A stretch of DNA of 64,000 nt from Vibrio pelagius (lineage in GTDB: Bacteria > Pseudomonadota > Gammaproteobacteria > Enterobacterales > Vibrionaceae), in assembly GCF_024347575.1 (NCBI RefSeq), contig NZ_AP025503.1, forward strand, positions 1,302,001 through 1,366,000. The letters run 5' to 3'. The notes beneath the pieces were generated by a model. The model did not search any database, had not been told where the DNA came from, and saw nothing but the letters and a program-made list of their open reading frames with translations. Position 1 is the stretch's first letter, and the number at the start of each line of letters is the position of its first letter. The position numbers were made by a program, and so were the translations under genes. This document shows positions 61,216 through 64,000 of this stretch, one piece after another.

Positions 61216-62748
61216 TTAGAAACTACATAGAATACCGTCAGGCATTAGATGGTTGTGTACTGAAAGCTTAAGCAGCAAGTTAGCTTGTTCAATGTCTGGC
61301 GCGAAATAGCGGTCTTTGTCGTAGAAGCTGACTTTCTCTCGTAGAATTTGTTTCGCTTCTTCCACTCTCGCTGAAGACTTGTTTGGCGCTCGGAAATCAA
61401 GCCCTTGCGCTGCTGACAAGTATTCAACGGCAAGGATGCCACGGGTATTTTCGGCCATGTCACGTAAGCGACGGCCTGCGAATGTTGCCATTGATACGTG
61501 ATCTTCCTGGTTTGCAGAGGTTGGCAAACTATCAACCGAAGCAGGGTGCGCGAGTGTTTTGTTTTCACTTGCTAGTGCCGCAGAAGTTACCTGAGCGATC
61601 ATAAAGCCTGAGTTCACACCACCGTTATCGACCAAGAATGGAGGTAGTTTGCTTAATGCGCTATCGATAAGCAGAGCCATGCGTCGCTCTGACAAGCTAC
61701 CGATTTCTGCAATCGCGAGGGCTAAGTTATCAGCGGCCATTGCCACAGGTTCTGCGTGGAAGTTACCACCAGAAATAATGTCGCCATCGTCTGCAAACAC
61801 TAATGGATTATCAGACACAGAGTTTGCTTCAATATTTAGGATATCCGCTGCATTTCTAATCTGTTGCAAACAAGCACCCATCACTTGAGGCTGACAACGT
61901 AGTGAATACGGATCTTGAACCTTTTCACAACAAGTATGAGACTCACCAATTTCACTGGTTTGATCGAGTAGGTGACGGTAAGCCAGTGCAGCGTCCATTT
62001 GACCACGGTGGCCACGTACGCGGTGGATACGAGGGTCGAAAGGTCGACGGCTTCCAAGCGCCGCTTCTACTGACATCGCACCACATACTGTTGCAGACGC
62101 AAATAGATCTTCTGCCGCAAACAGGCCTTCTAGTGCAAATGCTGTAGAAGCTTGAGTGCCGTTGAGTAGTGCTAGACCCTCTTTCGGTGCGAGGGTAATT
62201 GGCTCAAGCCCTGCAATTTGCATCGCTTCTAGGCCAGTAATGATCTTGCCGTTGTGACGCGCTTGACCTTCACCCAGTAGAACCGTACTCATATGAGCAA
62301 GGGGTGCCAAGTCGCCCGATGCACCTACAGAGCCTTTTTGTGGCACACAAGGATAGACTTGCGCGTTCACTAGGTCGATAAGTGCATTGATGACCTTAAG
62401 ACGAATACCTGAATAGCCACGTGACAAGCTGTTGATCTTTAGCACCATCATTAGACGAACGGTTTCGTCAGACATGAACTTGCCGATACCAGCCGCATGC
62501 GAAAGCACGATACTTTTCTGTAGTACTTCTAAATCTTCAGGTGCGATTTTCGTGTTTGCGAGTAAGCCAAAACCAGTGTTGATGCCATACACGGTACGAT
62601 CTTCGGCGATCACTTGTTCAACGACCTGAGTGCTTGCTTCGATATCCGGAATGGCTTCAGGGTCCAACGATAGGTTCACTGGGCTACGGCTGATTTTACG
62701 AAGCTCGGATAGGCCAAGTTGTCCTGGTTTCAGTAATAGGTTCAACAT
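61216..62748 (-). CDS. hutH: Histidine ammonia-lyase
   Basis: HutH converts histidine to urocanate and ammonia. The 510-residue protein has the MIO cofactor triad Ala-Ser-Gly at 143-145 in [11 protein letters not shown] and the conserved segments NGTQAS and QEDHVSM. The ATG at 62748 follows GAGAAG; a GTG four codons upstream is possible. It lies 14 bases behind hutU on the same strand, so both are in one operon whose upstream part is outside the window. Confidence 0.97.
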   Translation of the reverse strand: MLNLLLKPGQLGLSELRKISRSPVNLSLDPEAIPDIEASTQVVEQVIAEDRTVYGINTGFGLLANTKIAPEDLEVLQKSIVLSHAAGIGKFMSDETVRLMMVLKINSLSRGYSGIRLKVINALIDLVNAQVYPCVPQKGSVGASGDLAPLAHMSTVLLGEGQARHNGKIITGLEAMQIAGLEPITLAPKEGLALLNGTQASTAFALEGLFAAEDLFASATVCGAMSVEAALGSRRPFDPRIHRVRGHRGQMDAALAYRHLLDQTSEIGESHTCCEKVQDPYSLRCQPQVMGACLQQIRNAADILNIEANSVSDNPLVFADDGDIISGGNFHAEPVAMAADNLALAIAEIGSLSERRMALLIDSALSKLPPFLVDNGGVNSGFMIAQVTSAALASENKTLAHPASVDSLPTSANQEDHVSMATFAGRRLRDMAENTRGILAVEYLSAAQGLDFRAPNKSSARVEEAKQILREKVSFYDKDRYFAPDIEQANLLLKLSVHNHLMPDGILCSF

Positions 62749-62762
62749 ATCTTCTCTCACTC

Positions 62763-64000
62763 TTAAAGCTTACGTAGTTCAGCGTTTAACATAGGTAGGT
62801 CTAGCTTTTGGTCTTTCGCACACTGTTTAGCAATGTCGTAGCCTGCATCAGCGTGTCGCATTACACCAGTTGCTGGGTCGTTGTGCAGCACGCGAGCAAT
62901 ACGACGAGAAGCATCATCACTACCATCACAACAGATCACCATACCTGAGTGTTGCGAGAAGCCCATACCTACACCCCCACCGTGGTGTAGAGACACCCAA
63001 GTTGCGCCGCCCGCTGTGTTCAGTAGCGCGTTGAGTAGTGGCCAATCTGATACAGCGTCAGAGCCATCCATCATGCTTTCTGTTTCACGGTTAGGACTCG
63101 CTACTGAGCCTGAATCTAGGTGGTCACGACCAATAACGACGGGTGCTTTTAGTTCGCCATTTTTAACCATTTCGTTGAACGCCTGACCTAAACGTTCACG
63201 GTCTTTCAAACCAACCCAACAGATACGAGCAGGTAGACCTTGGAACTGAATGCGTTCACGAGCCATATCTAGCCAGTTGTGAAGATGTGGGTTGTCAGGA
63301 ATCAGCTCTTTTACTTTCTGGTCAGTTTTGTAGATATCTTCTGGATCACCAGACAGTGCAGCCCAACGGAATGGACCAATACCTTCACAGAAAAGAGGAC
63401 GGATATATTGAGGAACGAAACCTGGGAAATCGAATGCGTTCTCGACGCCTTCTTCCAGTGCCATTTGACGAATGTTATTACCATAGTCCACGGTTGCTGC
63501 ACCGCGTTCTTGCAGATCTAGCATCGCTTGCACTTGGATTGCCATAGATTGCTTCGCAGCTTTGACTACTTTCGCTTCGTCGGCTAAGCGCTCTTCCGCT
63601 GCTTTCTCCATTGACCAACCTTGAGGTAGGTAGCCATTGAGTGGGTCGTGAGCAGAGGTTTGGTCTGTTACGGCATCTGGGGTGATGTTGCGTTCAACAA
63701 GTTCTGGGAATACGTCGGCTGCGTTACCAAGTAGACCAACAGAGACGGGTGTTTCAGATTCTGTAATGATCGCCATTGCTTCATCTAGGCTGGTGGCTTT
63801 TTTGTCTACATAGCCAGTGCGTAGACGGTAATCGATACGAGATTCGTCACACTCAACCGCGATCATAGAAAAACCTGCCATGGTTGCCGCTAGAGGTTGA
63901 GCGCCGCCCATGCCACCAAGACCGCCTGTTAGGATCCAGCGTCCTTTTGCATCACCATTGAAGTGTTGTTTAGCCATTGCAACGAAGGTTTCGTAAGTAC
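62763..64000 (-). CDS. hutU: Urocanate hydratase, C-terminal part (5' end outside window)
   Basis: HutU turns urocanate into imidazolone propionate using tightly bound NAD. The frame stays open to the window edge, giving about 412 residues of a protein that is normally near 560, so the start lies beyond base 64000. Motifs include [28 protein letters not shown] and the C-terminal [15 protein letters not shown]. It is upstream of hutH. Confidence 0.97.
   Translation of the reverse strand, partial: TYETFVAMAKQHFNGDAKGRWILTGGLGGMGGAQPLAATMAGFSMIAVECDESRIDYRLRTGYVDKKATSLDEAMAIITESETPVSVGLLGNAADVFPELVERNITPDAVTDQTSAHDPLNGYLPQGWSMEKAAEERLADEAKVVKAAKQSMAIQVQAMLDLQERGAATVDYGNNIRQMALEEGVENAFDFPGFVPQYIRPLFCEGIGPFRWAALSGDPEDIYKTDQKVKELIPDNPHLHNWLDMARERIQFQGLPARICWVGLKDRERLGQAFNEMVKNGELKAPVVIGRDHLDSGSVASPNRETESMMDGSDAVSDWPLLNALLNTAGGATWVSLHHGGGVGMGFSQHSGMVICCDGSDDASRRIARVLHNDPATGVMRHADAGYDIAKQCAKDQKLDLPMLNAELRKL

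Overview
The window is chromosomal DNA of a marine gammaproteobacterium, almost certainly a Vibrio. The reasons are the gyrA, cydDC-trxB and hutUH proteins, a VesB-like protease with a GlyGly-CTERM tail, a VcINDY-type transporter, a PLP enzyme of the VC1184 type, and several domain families (DUF2982, DUF3334, DUF3581) common in Vibrionaceae. A 176-bp inverted-repeat element between azu and cydC resembles repeats I remember from the Splendidus clade; that placement is tentative. No rRNA, tRNA, CRISPR array, prophage or integrated element is visible. Apart from one GGDEF gene remnant and the small repeat, this reads as core genome.

Layout: 1-1340 end of gyrA. 1501-9867 periplasmic nitrite ammonification: nrfG, a rhodanese, nrfA on the minus strand, then nrfB-C-D-E-dsbE-F on the plus strand, with a roughly 480-bp divergent control region carrying NarP-, FNR- and CRP-like sites. 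9958-10961 a small orphan gene and ribA. 11134-16232 a four-gene iron-regulated cluster (imelysin, di-haem oxidoreductase, imelysin-like lipoprotein, DUF1513) behind a Fur-like site. 16315-19374 the ldtD-mepK-ycbL envelope cluster. 19432-20804 DUF2982 and an Ala/Lys-rich winged-helix-like protein. 21258-26498 a TRAP transporter with its own Cache histidine kinase and NarL-type regulator. 26818-30557 a BCCT transporter and a Cache chemoreceptor. 30641-36219 azurin, the repeat element, cydC, cydD and trxB. 36485-39579 a small lipoprotein, a 2OG-Fe(II) oxygenase overlapping a PLP enzyme, and a MarR regulator with a perfect operator-like palindrome. 39775-45287 DUF2797, a GGDEF remnant, a DASS carboxylate transporter, sanA and maeA. 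45472-54546 hrpB, an orphan gene, purC (PurR box), sulA (LexA box), a zinc-ribbon protein, a Sel1-TM-J-domain protein, an OmpA lipoprotein, DUF2786 and a CheX-like protein. 54767-60963 ydiJ, a methyltransferase, a trypsin-like protease and DUF3581. 61216-64000 hutH and the 3' part of hutU.

Several blocks fit anaerobic or respiratory life on organic matter: nitrite ammonification, CydDC and azurin for cytochrome and copper electron transfer, carboxylate uptake by TRAP and DASS systems with malic enzyme, and histidine degradation. The least understood parts are the imelysin/DHOR cluster, the oxygenase and PLP-enzyme pair whose PLP enzyme lacks the desulfurase cysteine, the DUF3334 protein that carries a complete CheX/CheC phosphatase motif, and the membrane-tethered J-domain protein. 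All functional calls rest on reading translated sequence by eye; no database search was run.
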